A stretch of DNA of 64,000 bases from Arthrobacter sp. SLBN-83 (GTDB taxonomy: Bacteria; Actinomycetota; Actinomycetes; Actinomycetales; Micrococcaceae), in assembly GCF_006715285.1 (NCBI RefSeq), contig NZ_VFMX01000001.1:3720001-3784000 (forward strand), written 5' to 3'. The notes beneath the pieces are model-generated. The model saw only the letters and a program-made list of their open reading frames with translations, ran no database searches and was not told the origin of the DNA. Of the stretch, positions 26,542 through 35,736 are shown in pieces; positions within the stretch are counted from its first letter, which is position 1; each line of letters starts with the position of its first letter. A program made the position numbers and the translations under genes.

Positions 26542-28136
26542 GCCAGCGTGATGAGGTCCAGGTAGTCCTCGTTCCAGAGGTCCTCGACGCCATCGGGAAG
26601 CATGACAACCCGTTCCGGGTTCAGGGCCTCGACCGCGCCTTCGTCGTGGCTGACCAGGACGACGGCGCCGGTGTAGTTGCGTAGCGCGCCCAGGATTTCG
26701 GCGCGGCTGGCGGGGTCGAGGTTGTTGGTGGGTTCGTCGAGGAGCAGGACGTTGGCGCTGGAGGCAACGATGGTGGCCAAGGCCAGGCGGGTCTTCTCGC
26801 CGCCTGACAGCACGCCGGCGGGTTTGTCCACGTCGTCACCGGAGAACAGGAATGAGCCCAGGATGCCGCGCACCTCGGCGTCCTTCATGTCCGGTGCGGC
26901 GGAGCGCATGTTCTCCAGGACGGTCCGGTGGTGGTCCAGGGTCTCGTGTTCCTGGGCGTAGTAGCCCACCTTGAGCCCGTGGCCGGGGATGACTTCGCCG
27001 GTATCGGGGGCGTCCACTCCTGCGAGCATCCGCAGGAGAGTGGTCTTGCCGGCACCGTTGAGGCCCAGGATGACCACTTTGGAACCGCGGTCGATGGCCA
27101 GGTCCACGTCGGTGAAGATCTCCAGGGACCCGTAGGACTTGCTGAGCCCGTCCGCGGTGAGCGGGGTCTTGCCGCAGGGTGCAGGGTCCGGGAACCGCAG
27201 GGCTGCCACCCGGTCCTGCTCGCGGACCGCTTCGAGTCCACTGAGCAGGCGCTCGGCGCGCTTTGCCATGTTCTGGGCCGCAACAGCCTTGGTTGCCTTG
27301 GCCCGCATCTTGTTGGCCTGGTCCATGAGGACCTGTGCCTTCTTCTCGGCGTTGGCCCGTTCCCGCTTCCGGGCCCGCTCATCGGTCTCCCGCTGCAGGA
27401 GGTAGCGCTTCCAGTCCATGTTGTAGAAGTCGATCTGTGCGCGGTTGGCATCCAGCAGGAACACCTTGTTGACCGTGGCTTCCAGCAGGTCGGTGTCGTG
27501 GCTGATGACGATCAGGCCGCCCTGGTGGTTCTTGAGGAAGTCACGCAGCCAGGCGATGGAATCGGCGTCGAGGTGGTTGGTGGGCTCATCCAAAAGCATG
27601 GTCTCGGCGTCCGAGTAGAGGATGCGGGCCAGTTCAACACGGCGGCGCTGGCCGCCGGAGAGCGTCTTGAGCGGCTGGTTCAGCAGGCGGTCCGGGAGCG
27701 CCAGGTTTGAGCAAATCGAGGCAGCTTCAGCTTCGGCCGCATAGCCGCCGGCCGCGAGGAATTCGGATTCCAGCCGGTCGTACCGGCCCATGGCCTTCCG
27801 CTGTACCTCGGCGTCCTCGCTGGCCATTTCGTCGTGCGCCTTCCGGAGCTTGCCGACGACGACGTCCAGGCCACGGGCGGACAGGATGCGGTCCCGTGCG
27901 AGCTGCTCCATGTCCGGGGTACGGGGGTCCTGGGGCAGGTAGCCGATCTCGCCGCTGCGGGTCACCTTGCCGGCGGCAGGAAGGCCTTCGCCTGCAAGGA
28001 CGCGGGTCAGCGTGGTCTTGCCGGCTCCGTTGCGGCCCACGAGGCCGATCTTGTCACCCTTGTCGATGCGGAAGCTCACCTGATCCATCAGGAGCCGGGC
28101 ACCGGCACGCAGTTCAAGATCCTGGACAGTAATCAC
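26538..28136 (-). CDS. ABC-F family ATPase (translation factor)
   Basis: A 532-residue protein with two ABC cassettes and no membrane part. Walker A motifs GRNGAGKTT and GLNGAGKTT, signatures LSGGQRRRVELARI and LSGGEKTRLALATI, and Walker B in both. The charged linker (about 240-310) with RERANAEKKAQVL is the P-site-reaching segment of EttA/Uup-like factors that act on ribosomes. It resembles housekeeping actinobacterial ABC-F proteins. Antibiotic protection cannot be excluded. GTG start. Confidence 0.9.
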   Translation of the reverse strand: MITVQDLELRAGARLLMDQVSFRIDKGDKIGLVGRNGAGKTTLTRVLAGEGLPAAGKVTRSGEIGYLPQDPRTPDMEQLARDRILSARGLDVVVGKLRKAHDEMASEDAEVQRKAMGRYDRLESEFLAAGGYAAEAEAASICSNLALPDRLLNQPLKTLSGGQRRRVELARILYSDAETMLLDEPTNHLDADSIAWLRDFLKNHQGGLIVISHDTDLLEATVNKVFLLDANRAQIDFYNMDWKRYLLQRETDERARKRERANAEKKAQVLMDQANKMRAKATKAVAAQNMAKRAERLLSGLEAVREQDRVAALRFPDPAPCGKTPLTADGLSKSYGSLEIFTDVDLAIDRGSKVVILGLNGAGKTTLLRMLAGVDAPDTGEVIPGHGLKVGYYAQEHETLDHHRTVLENMRSAAPDMKDAEVRGILGSFLFSGDDVDKPAGVLSGGEKTRLALATIVASSANVLLLDEPTNNLDPASRAEILGALRNYTGAVVLVSHDEGAVEALNPERVVMLPDGVEDLWNEDYLDLITLA

Positions 28137-28345
28137 AGCAGGTAAGGCCTTTCACAACAGGGAACGCCACGGTCCGCACACGGAGTGCCAGGGGACGCTG
28201 GGGCAGAGTGGCCGTCAGAACGGCACAATCCAGTCTACCGTCCGGCAGGCGGCGCACTTTCCATTCTGCACGTGCAAGGAGGCTGGGACGGACGCCGTCG
28301 GCTTAACTGACCGCAGCGGAACGGCCCTTCAAGGAGAATGAGGAC

Positions 28346-29410
28346 ATGGAATTCGACCGGCTGCTGCAAATCCGCCGTATCTATGCGCAGCCTGCCGCCT
28401 TGGAGCTGCCGCGCGGCCGGGAGATCGTGGCACGTTGGCCCGAAGCCGACGTCGTACCGGTGGAAAACCATTGGAACATTCCGGACCTTCACGGTGACGA
28501 AACCAACGTGCCGCGCTGGTCACGGATCAAAACGGAAGCCCTGGTCCTTGGGGTCAAGAAGTCCCTGACCGTTAAGCCGAACGGCAGGTCGGCGGACTTC
28601 ATTGCCCCGTCCACGGCCAACGGGTGCGCCATGGCCTGCGCCTACTGCTACGTCCCCCGGCACAAGGGCTACAGCAACCCGGTCACGGTGTTCGCCAACA
28701 TCGGCCAGATCGCCGCGGCGCTGGAACGGCACGCTACACGCCAGGGACTCAAACTGGAACCCAACCAGTGCGACCCCGAGCTGTGGGTCTATGACATCGG
28801 CGAAAACAGCGACTGCTCGGTGGACGCCCTGATCAGCGACAACGTGGAGGACCTCGTCACGCTCTTCCGCGAACTGCCCAATGCCAAGCTGTCCTTCGCC
28901 ACCAAGTTCGTCAACCGGCAGATGCTTAGCTGGAACCATGGTGGCCACACCAGGATCCGCTTCTCGCTGATGCCGGCGGACCTGGCGAAGTCGGTGGATG
29001 TCCGGACGTCACCAGTGGCGGAACGGCTGGCTGCGATCAACGAGTTCGTCGACGCCGGGTACGAGGTGCACGTGAACTTCTCCCCCGTCATCATCACCGA
29101 CACCTGGCTGGCCGACTGGGAGGAGCTGCTCCGCCAGCTCGACGCGACGCTGACCCCGGCAGCCAAGGCGCAGCTGGCGGCCGAGGTCATTTTCCTGACC
29201 CACAACGAGCAACTGCACGAAGTAAACCTGGGCTGGCACCCGCAGGCCGAGAACGTCCTGTGGCGTCCCGACCTCCAGGAAGCCAAGGTTTCGTCGAACG
29301 GTTTCAGCAATGTCCGGTACCGGGCGCGCACCAAGGCGGGCTACGTCCAGCAGCTGACAACGCTGATCGACAGGATCGCACCCTACTGCCGGATCCGCTA
29401 CGCGTTTTAG
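28346..29410 (+). CDS. SplB-like radical SAM protein
   Basis: A 354-residue member of the spore photoproduct lyase family. The radical SAM 4Fe-4S motif is C94-xxx-C98-xx-C101 (NGCAMACAYCYVPRHKG), and later SPL-like segments include LSFATKFVNRQML and HVNFSPVII. True SPL repairs the spore thymine dimer, but this lineage does not sporulate. Another DNA lesion or substrate is likely. Two purine-rich ribosome sites (GGAG, GAGGA) precede the ATG. It is monocistronic. Confidence 0.85.
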   Translation: MEFDRLLQIRRIYAQPAALELPRGREIVARWPEADVVPVENHWNIPDLHGDETNVPRWSRIKTEALVLGVKKSLTVKPNGRSADFIAPSTANGCAMACAYCYVPRHKGYSNPVTVFANIGQIAAALERHATRQGLKLEPNQCDPELWVYDIGENSDCSVDALISDNVEDLVTLFRELPNAKLSFATKFVNRQMLSWNHGGHTRIRFSLMPADLAKSVDVRTSPVAERLAAINEFVDAGYEVHVNFSPVIITDTWLADWEELLRQLDATLTPAAKAQLAAEVIFLTHNEQLHEVNLGWHPQAENVLWRPDLQEAKVSSNGFSNVRYRARTKAGYVQQLTTLIDRIAPYCRIRYAF

Positions 29411-29447
29411 GCACTGTGCTCGTGTCGGCGGCGCCGGCCGCGCAGGG

Positions 29448-30461
29448 TCAGCCCTTGTGGTCTTCCGGGCGGTGTCCGTCATTTGCAGCCGGAGCGGCGG
29501 CCTGGCTGTGGCCGTCCTTCGCCTTGCCAAAAGGCAGGACTTTCAGGAGCGGGCCGATCACCGCAAGGACCACCAGGCCCCAGATGAGTCCAAGGACTGC
29601 TGAACACAGGGTGTTGACGAGCCAGGCCAAGAGACCGCCGACAACCGCAACGCCGGCCACCGGGTGCTCAAGGGCGTGGACCAGGTCGTACGGTGCATGC
29701 CAGCCCAGGTCGTGGGCGCCCTGCAGCATGATGTGGCCGCCCACCCAGAGCATCGCGATGGTTCCAACGAACGTAATCGCACCGAGCACGGCCGGCATTC
29801 CCCGTACCAGCAGTTCACCAAAACGCTTGGCACGGGCGGAATCCTTGCCGGTCAGGTGGATTCCAATGTCGTCCATCTTCACGATCAGCCCGACGGCGCC
29901 GTAGACGAGCACGGTGATGGCGAATGCCACCAGGACCAGGATGAACGCCCGGACCCAGATGGACTCCGCTGCCACCTCATTCATTGAGATGACCATGATC
30001 TCGCAGGACAGGATGAAGTCGGTGGTGATGGCACCCTTGACCACCTTTGCCTCGGCGTCGGGGCCGCGCTCCACAGCCGGCGCTTCTCCGGCCTCGTGGT
30101 GGCCGCCGCGGAGCTTGTGCCAGACCTTCTCTGCGCCCTCATAGCAGAGGTAGGTGCCGCCCAGCATGAGGATGAAGGGGATCACCCCCGGGATGAAGGC
30201 GCTGATCAGCAGGAGCGCCGGGAGGATGATCAGGAGTTTGTTCCGGATGGAGCCCCAGAAGATCTTCTTGATCATTGGCAGCTCGCGGGACGGGTCGGCC
30301 CCGGACACGTACTGCGGGGTGACGGCGGCGTCGTCAATTACGACGCCGGCGGCCTTGGTCCCAGCCTTGGCGGCACCGGCTGCCACGTCGTCCACCGAGG
30401 CAGCCGCGATGCGGGCCAGGGCGGCGACGTCATCCAGCAGGGCGACGAGCCCGCCGCTCAC
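29448..30461 (-). CDS. DUF808 (YedI-like) membrane protein
   Basis: A 337-residue integral membrane protein with the DUF808 opening MSGGLVALLDDVAALARIAAASVDDV and about six hydrophobic segments. The C-terminal tail is hydrophilic and histidine-rich. Function unknown. GTG start. Convergent with the SplB-like gene, 37 bp apart. Confidence 0.85.
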   Translation of the reverse strand: MSGGLVALLDDVAALARIAAASVDDVAAGAAKAGTKAAGVVIDDAAVTPQYVSGADPSRELPMIKKIFWGSIRNKLLIILPALLLISAFIPGVIPFILMLGGTYLCYEGAEKVWHKLRGGHHEAGEAPAVERGPDAEAKVVKGAITTDFILSCEIMVISMNEVAAESIWVRAFILVLVAFAITVLVYGAVGLIVKMDDIGIHLTGKDSARAKRFGELLVRGMPAVLGAITFVGTIAMLWVGGHIMLQGAHDLGWHAPYDLVHALEHPVAGVAVVGGLLAWLVNTLCSAVLGLIWGLVVLAVIGPLLKVLPFGKAKDGHSQAAAPAANDGHRPEDHKG

Positions 30462-30582
30462 AGGTGGCCCCCGTCTGGGTGCGGGACGGACGGTTGGGGA
30501 TGGGTGGGTGGGTGCGTGATGGGCATGTTCGGAGTATATGGCAGCACGGCGCGGGCCCCCTTACCCGTTGTGCGCCGGGCGA

Positions 30583-31029
30583 TTAGTCTCTGCTGGACTT
30601 GTTGAGTTCCTGGGCGAGCATCACAATAATGCCGCTGGGGCCACGGACGTACGTCAGCTTGTACACGTCTCCGTAGGTTGCGACGCCGCGCAGCGGGTGG
30701 CATCCATGCTTCGCGGCGATCTCAAGGGCGGCGTCGATGTCATCGACCGAAAAGGCAACGCGATGCATCCCGATCTCGTTCGGCAGCGTAGGGCTTGTCT
30801 CGATGGCATCCGGATGAATGTACTCGAAGAACTCCAGCTGGCCTTTGCCGTCCGGGGTCTGGAGCACGGCGATTTTGGCGTAGTTGCCATCGAGGCCTAC
30901 AGCTGTGTCCGCCCATTCCCCACTGACCGTGTCACGACCCAGTACCGTCAGCCCGAGGTCGGTGAAGAACGATATGGCCTCTTCCAGGTCGCGGACGGCG
31001 ATGCCAACGTTTTCGAGTTTGATGGGCAT
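30583..31029 (-). CDS. VOC-superfamily (glyoxalase-like) protein
   Basis: A 148-residue protein of two beta-alpha-beta-beta-beta modules: VGIAVRDLEEAISFFTDLGL and MHRVAFSVDDIDAALEIAAKHG. Metal-ligand candidates include the His and Glu of MHRVAF and LEFFEY. Members are glyoxalases, epimerases, dioxygenases or resistance proteins, and this sequence alone does not decide. ATG 31029 is preferred. An ATG three codons upstream is also possible. Confidence 0.8.
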   Translation of the reverse strand: MPIKLENVGIAVRDLEEAISFFTDLGLTVLGRDTVSGEWADTAVGLDGNYAKIAVLQTPDGKGQLEFFEYIHPDAIETSPTLPNEIGMHRVAFSVDDIDAALEIAAKHGCHPLRGVATYGDVYKLTYVRGPSGIIVMLAQELNKSSRD

Positions 31030-31208
31030 GTGCCACACGTTACCAATTCAGGAACGCCGGGTCACTGGTCCGAACGCTCCGGGGAAGATCCCGTTTGGTG
31101 CCTGTAACGGAATGTCCCAGCGCGCCCCGTTCGGTCCCATGCGCCCCCCTGCTCGAACGATCTCGGGTTCGGCCTTCGCCGGACGCAGTTGCCCGCGTGA
31201 CGACGCAT

Positions 31209-31946
31209 CTAGCCGGCCGGGACTGCGGGCTGGGCAGGGGTTTTCCTTCCGGGTCCGCGGGCGAGACGCACCCGGGCATTGCCGGCGAGGTGCACGAGTA
31301 GGCCGACCAAGAGAAACGCGGCGAGTACCAGGGCGCTGGTGGCGATGACCGCCGGCCAGCCTCCGTCGAGCCCCGGGTTGAGGAAGTGGTAGGGGTACCA
31401 GCCGTCGAGCGCGCCGCGCACCCAGGAGAAGATCAGGAACACCCCCGGGTAGCAAAGCCAGACGAGGGGCCGCCGCCACGGGCCCCGGACGGTGCGCGTG
31501 ACCAGGAGCCAGTCGAGCCCCGCGACCAGCGGTGCGATGCGATGGGTGACCATCCACGGCCAGTACATGTCCAGGATCCACCACGGTTCGTCAGGCGGAG
31601 CCACGAGCACCACCTAAATAATGCCCGTCATCACCAGGTAGAACGCGAGGGCGCCGAAGAGGTGATCCCACCACTGCGGCAGCCGCGCACGGGGCCGCGC
31701 GGCGGAGACAAGGAACACGAGCCCGAGGACGAGGTTTGACTGGAACGTGAACTGGGAGATGAGCTGGGGGATGTCGACGGAGTTGCCGGGCTGGGTTGCG
31801 TCGTATAGCTCCTGGCCGAGGGCCGCGAGCATGGCAAGTCCGGCGCCGCCGCGTACCAGACGGATCCAGAGACGGTCCGGGTGCAGCGCCCGGTTGGCGC
31901 CTACGTTCCGTTGAACCGGAGGACTCAGCGCCAGCACCTCACTCAT
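31209..31946 (-). pseudogene. Pr6Pr-like membrane protein broken by an in-frame amber codon
   Basis: Two open segments lie in one frame with nothing but a TAG (31614-31616) between them: 31614-31946 (MSEVLALSP ... VMTGII) and 31209-31613 (VVLVAPPDEP ... ). Together they give about 245 residues with six hydrophobic segments and the family cores TFQSNLVLGLVF and RGALDGWYPYHFLNPG. At the stop, relatives usually carry an aromatic residue (codon TAC or TAT), so one base change explains it. A sequencing error or readthrough are alternatives. Confidence 0.7.
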
Positions 31947-32182
31947 GGCATCACTGTAGTGTTGCGCCAAGCCGGGCCCCAGGGTCAAAAGGACCGGGTT
32001 GCCACCCCGCCTGATGCCGCGAAGCCACACTGTGCGTCCCCGAGAAGGATCGGCAAAGGGGTAGCTGAGATCCTTGAGCGACCGCTTGCGGACTTCGCGT
32101 CACCCGTCCCGCTGCAGCGTGAAGTGTTGTGCTGATAGTGAAAGCCAGTGCGTTGGGACGTGATGGCTGGAAGGCTCCCAGC

Positions 32183-33208
32183 ATGAAAATTCTTCTGCTT
32201 GGGGGAACGGCGTGGCTTGGATACACGGTGGCTCAGACTGCCGTGGAGTCGGGGCACGAGGTCACATGCCTGGCTCGGGGTGAGGGGGTCCCGGACGGAG
32301 CCACCCTTATTCGCGCTGATCGTGACGACGACAATGCTTTGGCCGCGGTTTCAGCGGATCAGTGGGATGCGGTCATTGATGTCGCGCGGCAGCCGTTCCA
32401 CGTTCGTCGTGCGGTTCGGGACCTTCGTGATATGGCAGAGCGGTACATCTTTGTCTCCTCAGTCAACGTCTACGCCTCGCACAAAGATACGGGCGCCGAC
32501 GAGGACGCGAAGCGTTTGCCTCCACTCGAGGCCGAGCGGATGAGTGCCCCGGATGACTACGGACCGGCGAAAGTAGCATGCGAGGATGCCGTACTTGATG
32601 CTTTCGGCCCCGAGCGCAGCGTCGTAGCCCGTGTTGGACTCATCGGTGGTCCCGGAGACCCCTCGGGACGAACCACGTACTGGGTTCGCCGGTTCGCGGA
32701 GCCCTCTAATGATGCCGGCGCAGTCCTCGTGCAAGACACCCCTGAGCTTCCGACCGCACTGATCGATGTCCGGGATCTCGCGACCTGGCTCTTGCACGTC
32801 GCTGAAATGAAGACCAGTGGGATCTTCAACGCCGGTGGCGACCCCGTCCCGTTTCCGGAGCACATCGAGGCTGCCCGGTTGGTGGCGCACCACGAAGGCC
32901 CTGTGGTTCACGCACCGGAGCAATGGCTGCTGGAGCAAGGCGTGAACCAGTGGTCGGGTGAACGGTCCCTGCCGTTGTGGCTGGCAGACCGTGACTGGTA
33001 TGGCTTGAATGCCCGCTCGAACAGGCGAGCTGTCGAAGCTGGCCTGGCACTGCGTGCCCTTCACACCACACTCGCCGATATCCTCACAAGCGAGCTTCCA
33101 CTGTCCTCAGCAGACAAGCCCGCCTCCGGCCTCACAAACGCAGAAGAGGCTCATCTGCTCGACAAGCTCATCAGCCAGACCGCCACGAACACCTCAAACT
33201 CCTTGTAG
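32183..33208 (+). CDS. NAD-dependent epimerase/reductase-like protein
   Basis: A 341-residue extended-SDR protein. The N-terminal cofactor motif is GGTAWLGYTVAQTA. The segment SSVNVYASHKDT stands where the Ser/Tyr active site is expected, and DYGPAKVACED gives Y-x3-K. A sugar-nucleotide or isoflavone-reductase-type role is possible. Substrate unknown. GGAAGG lies 12 bp before ATG 32183, which makes this the real start rather than the GTG 18 codons upstream. Confidence 0.8.
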   Translation: MKILLLGGTAWLGYTVAQTAVESGHEVTCLARGEGVPDGATLIRADRDDDNALAAVSADQWDAVIDVARQPFHVRRAVRDLRDMAERYIFVSSVNVYASHKDTGADEDAKRLPPLEAERMSAPDDYGPAKVACEDAVLDAFGPERSVVARVGLIGGPGDPSGRTTYWVRRFAEPSNDAGAVLVQDTPELPTALIDVRDLATWLLHVAEMKTSGIFNAGGDPVPFPEHIEAARLVAHHEGPVVHAPEQWLLEQGVNQWSGERSLPLWLADRDWYGLNARSNRRAVEAGLALRALHTTLADILTSELPLSSADKPASGLTNAEEAHLLDKLISQTATNTSNSL

Positions 33209-33218
33209 CCGTCCGCAA

Positions 33219-33507
33219 GGCGATCGCCCACCGGGAGAATAACGAACAGCTTGGGGCGAAGATAACGTGGCGACCATCGGTATCCACCAACAGAGAGCCA
33301 GCGGCTGGGCCGGCGTGGCCCAGGCATATTCGCAGAGTTTTTCGCACCTCTGCGCGGGGGCGCTCGTGCCATTGCTCGATGCAGCAGAAGTCATTCTGGG
33401 TGTGGCCGGCAGGCGCGGTGGACCAGTGTCCGGCCAGGTATCCGGTGCCGTGTCGCTGTTGGAGAAGCACAGCATCCCCGCGTCGGAAGATCACGTAGCT
33501 GACAGGC
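33219..33507 (-). pseudogene. decayed NUDIX hydrolase remnant
   Basis: The first 35 or so residues (MPVSYVIFRRGDAVLLQQRH, then GTGYLAGHWSTAPAGH) are a good NUDIX N-terminus. The Nudix box G-x5-E-x7-REUxEE that should follow is absent. The reading goes straight to FCCIEQWHERPRAE, which looks like the later part of such proteins, then loses similarity. An internal deletion plus frameshift best explains this. The rest of the 349-bp gap after the epimerase gene holds nothing else I can support. Confidence 0.55.
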
Positions 33508-33557
33508 ATGAGCTGGTGTCGGTCGTGCAAGGCTCGTTCCTTCCGCGGTGTCTGCTG

Positions 33558-34208
33558 CTACAAGGGGTTGACGTGCACGATGATGACCTGGGTGCCCTTC
33601 GATCCGTCGTAGCGGAGGTCATAGGTGACTTGGAGCCCGGTCTTCATGCCGGTGCTGATCGCGAAGTCGGTCTTGCCCTCCGGGTTGCTGGAGATCGACT
33701 CGATCACCCGTTCCGCTGACTCGTGGTCGATCCCGTAGCGGTCCACCCCGTCGCGAATCATGGTCGTGTACTCGGCCAGGGACTGGGCGGTGAGGAAGTA
33801 GGTGACCTCGCTGAAGTTTGACCCTGTGTTCATGCCGTTCATACGTAATCGGTCTGTTTGTGCAGAGACCTCACCCGTCGGTCCTTCGATGACCAGGGAC
33901 ATCGTGCCGTCCTTGATGCTGACGTCCGGCGCCTGGCTGCTGCCATCTTCGAGTCCCACGCTCTCTTTGGAGAGCCAGCCTGTCGTCATGTCGAACCGGG
34001 CACACTTCGACGACTTGATCTTCTCGATGCCGGCCTTGTCCAGGGTTGAAAACTCCTTGGCTCCAACAGTCGGCGCTTGTGTACCGGTTGCTGTGGTTTG
34101 CCCGCCAACAGGTTCAGTCGTGGCGGAGGGCGTTACGCCTCCGTAGGGCACAACACAGCCAGTCAGCAACAGTGGCGTGGCAATCAGTACGGCAGCAAGG
34201 CGTTTCAT
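33558..34208 (-). CDS. predicted lipoprotein of unknown function
   Basis: A 216-residue secreted protein. The signal peptide MKRLAAVLIATPLLLTGC ends in a lipobox with Cys18, so it is a membrane-anchored lipoprotein. A Thr/Pro/Ser-rich linker and a domain of about 160 residues with no motif I know follow. GGGGGA precedes the ATG. Neighbours are also small envelope proteins. Confidence 0.78.
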   Translation of the reverse strand: MKRLAAVLIATPLLLTGCVVPYGGVTPSATTEPVGGQTTATGTQAPTVGAKEFSTLDKAGIEKIKSSKCARFDMTTGWLSKESVGLEDGSSQAPDVSIKDGTMSLVIEGPTGEVSAQTDRLRMNGMNTGSNFSEVTYFLTAQSLAEYTTMIRDGVDRYGIDHESAERVIESISSNPEGKTDFAISTGMKTGLQVTYDLRYDGSKGTQVIIVHVNPL

Positions 34209-34443
34209 CGTTCCCCCAGGTTGATGATGTGTTGTCTCAGCCTAGCGGCCGTGCAACGGCTCGCTTTGCGCCTGGAGAATCCGGTTCACGACATGGGGGA
34301 AGTGGCAGCAACGCCGGCGGATGAACCGGCCCTACGGCCAAGACGCAGCCTTTGACTGGAAAGACGTCTGGAAGGATCTCGATCTTCGGCTGCCACCTGG
34401 AAGTGTCTCTCTCCATGGTCCCGGCGAGGCGCAGGTCCGTCCG

Positions 34444-34938
34444 TCACGACTCTGCCACATTGCCGCGCATGCTGGAGCTGCGGACTTCGTCCCGCCGTCT
34501 CCTCCTCAGCCCGGTGACGATGATGATGACACCAAGCGTTGTAAAGATCGCCGTCAGGATCAGGCCTACACCGCCGAGGAACTCGCCTTTGCTTTCGTAG
34601 CCGAGCACGATTGCTTGGTTTGGGTCTTGTTCGCTGTACGCGACGGTGACCTGCTCGCCAACGGATGGGTGCTGCTCATGATCCACCGCTGCATTGGCGT
34701 ATCGGGTCACTCCGTCGGCCGCCACGTATTCCACCGTGATGTCCCGGTTCGATGCCTTCCTGGCGTCGCTAAAGTAGGTGATGGTTCCGGAGACCTGGAC
34801 GCCGGTGCGGGCAAGCTCTTCGTCGGCGTCCACCTGCTGATAGCTGGTCACCATCAGGGCAGGCCCCACCAGCATCAGCACGGCGGCGAGCAACACATTC
34901 CCTACGCGTTGCAGGAGCGACTTGGGCTTTTTGTTCAT
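34444..34938 (-). CDS. DUF3592-type membrane protein
   Basis: About 164 residues: an N-terminal helix (VGNVLLAAVLMLVGPALMV), an external beta-rich domain with GEQVTVAYSEQDPNQAIV (typical of DUF3592), a second helix and a basic tail. The start is unclear. ATGs at 34938, 34965 and 34977 are in frame, and the last two would overlap the divergent gene. Function unknown. Confidence 0.7.
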   Translation of the reverse strand: MNKKPKSLLQRVGNVLLAAVLMLVGPALMVTSYQQVDADEELARTGVQVSGTITYFSDARKASNRDITVEYVAADGVTRYANAAVDHEQHPSVGEQVTVAYSEQDPNQAIVLGYESKGEFLGGVGLILTAIFTTLGVIIIVTGLRRRRRDEVRSSSMRGNVAES

Positions 34939-34949
34939 GGTTTGGGGAC

Positions 34950-35612
34950 TTGTCACGGCGCCCATTCTTCCCCACATCGGCCGGATCCTCCTTGCAGCAC
35001 CCCGGAAACGACCACAGCGCAGCCCCCCAGCGAGGCACCGCGCCGGTTTTTAGCGCTCCGCTGGCCCAGCCTGGCGAGGCCCAGTATCAGCAACAGTCCT
35101 ACTACGGGCCTCCGCAGCCCGGGTGGCAGGGACCACCGCCGCAAAAAAAGAAGAGTAAAACAGCCTGGATCGTGGGTGGAATCGTTCTGGTGGTGGTCCT
35201 GGCGTGCGGTCTTGGATTCACGGCATGTACAGCACTTAATCAGAGCATCAACGGCGGTGGCGGCTCCCAAGCTGAGAAAGCCGCCGCGATAATGGCCCGG
35301 GCGGACAAGGTCCCGCAGAAAGACTGGGTCGAGGTCTATCGCGAGAACCCTAAGGTCGATCCGGGCTGTCTCTCCATCGACACCTCCTGCCTGCGGCTGA
35401 GCGCCAGGTGGACCGTGGACCACAAGGTCAGCCTTGAAGAAGTAGCAAGCAGGTTCGGCATGAACTCCAAAGAAGGCGGCCCGGTATCGGGGCGGTGCAT
35501 GGGGTGCGTCAAGAGGGAGTTCGACGGCACCGGCGAAGAATCGCTCTGCATCGACGAAGCTGAGGATGGCCCGGACACCTCCGAAGTCACCATTCAGATG
35601 CGACGCGACTAG
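34950..35612 (+). CDS. tail-exposed single-pass membrane protein, function unknown
   Basis: Up to 220 residues: a Gln/Pro/Tyr-rich cytoplasmic segment (QYQQQSYYGPPQPGWQGPPP), a KKK patch, one helix (TAWIVGGIVLVVVLACGLGF) and an extracellular domain with six cysteines that could form disulfides. The beginning is doubtful. ATG 34950 overlaps the opposite gene in two of its possible starts, and TTG 34992 is an alternative. No family recognised. Confidence 0.6.
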   Translation: MSRRPFFPTSAGSSLQHPGNDHSAAPQRGTAPVFSAPLAQPGEAQYQQQSYYGPPQPGWQGPPPQKKKSKTAWIVGGIVLVVVLACGLGFTACTALNQSINGGGGSQAEKAAAIMARADKVPQKDWVEVYRENPKVDPGCLSIDTSCLRLSARWTVDHKVSLEEVASRFGMNSKEGGPVSGRCMGCVKREFDGTGEESLCIDEAEDGPDTSEVTIQMRRD

Positions 35613-35736
35613 GACCTGATCCCATGTCAGATACACCGTCCAGTGTTCCAGTTGGCCGACACCCATTCGGCCGGCTCAACACAGTACGTCGGCAGCACAG
35701 GATATGGACCCTGGGGAACGTGTGTCCGCAGCGCTT

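Noticed and set aside
26538..28136. ABC-F protein as an antibiotic-resistance determinant
   Set aside because: It looks like a housekeeping ABC-F and sits with tRNA-quality and SURF1 genes. Nothing marks it as a resistance gene.
28346..29410. SplB-like gene as proof of sporulation
   Set aside because: The family is broad and also found in non-spore-formers. No other sporulation gene is seen.
34321..35292. Long plus-strand open frame of 323 codons over the DUF3592 gene
   Set aside because: It runs antisense to a gene with clear membrane and family features, has no ribosome site, and its translation shows no family features.
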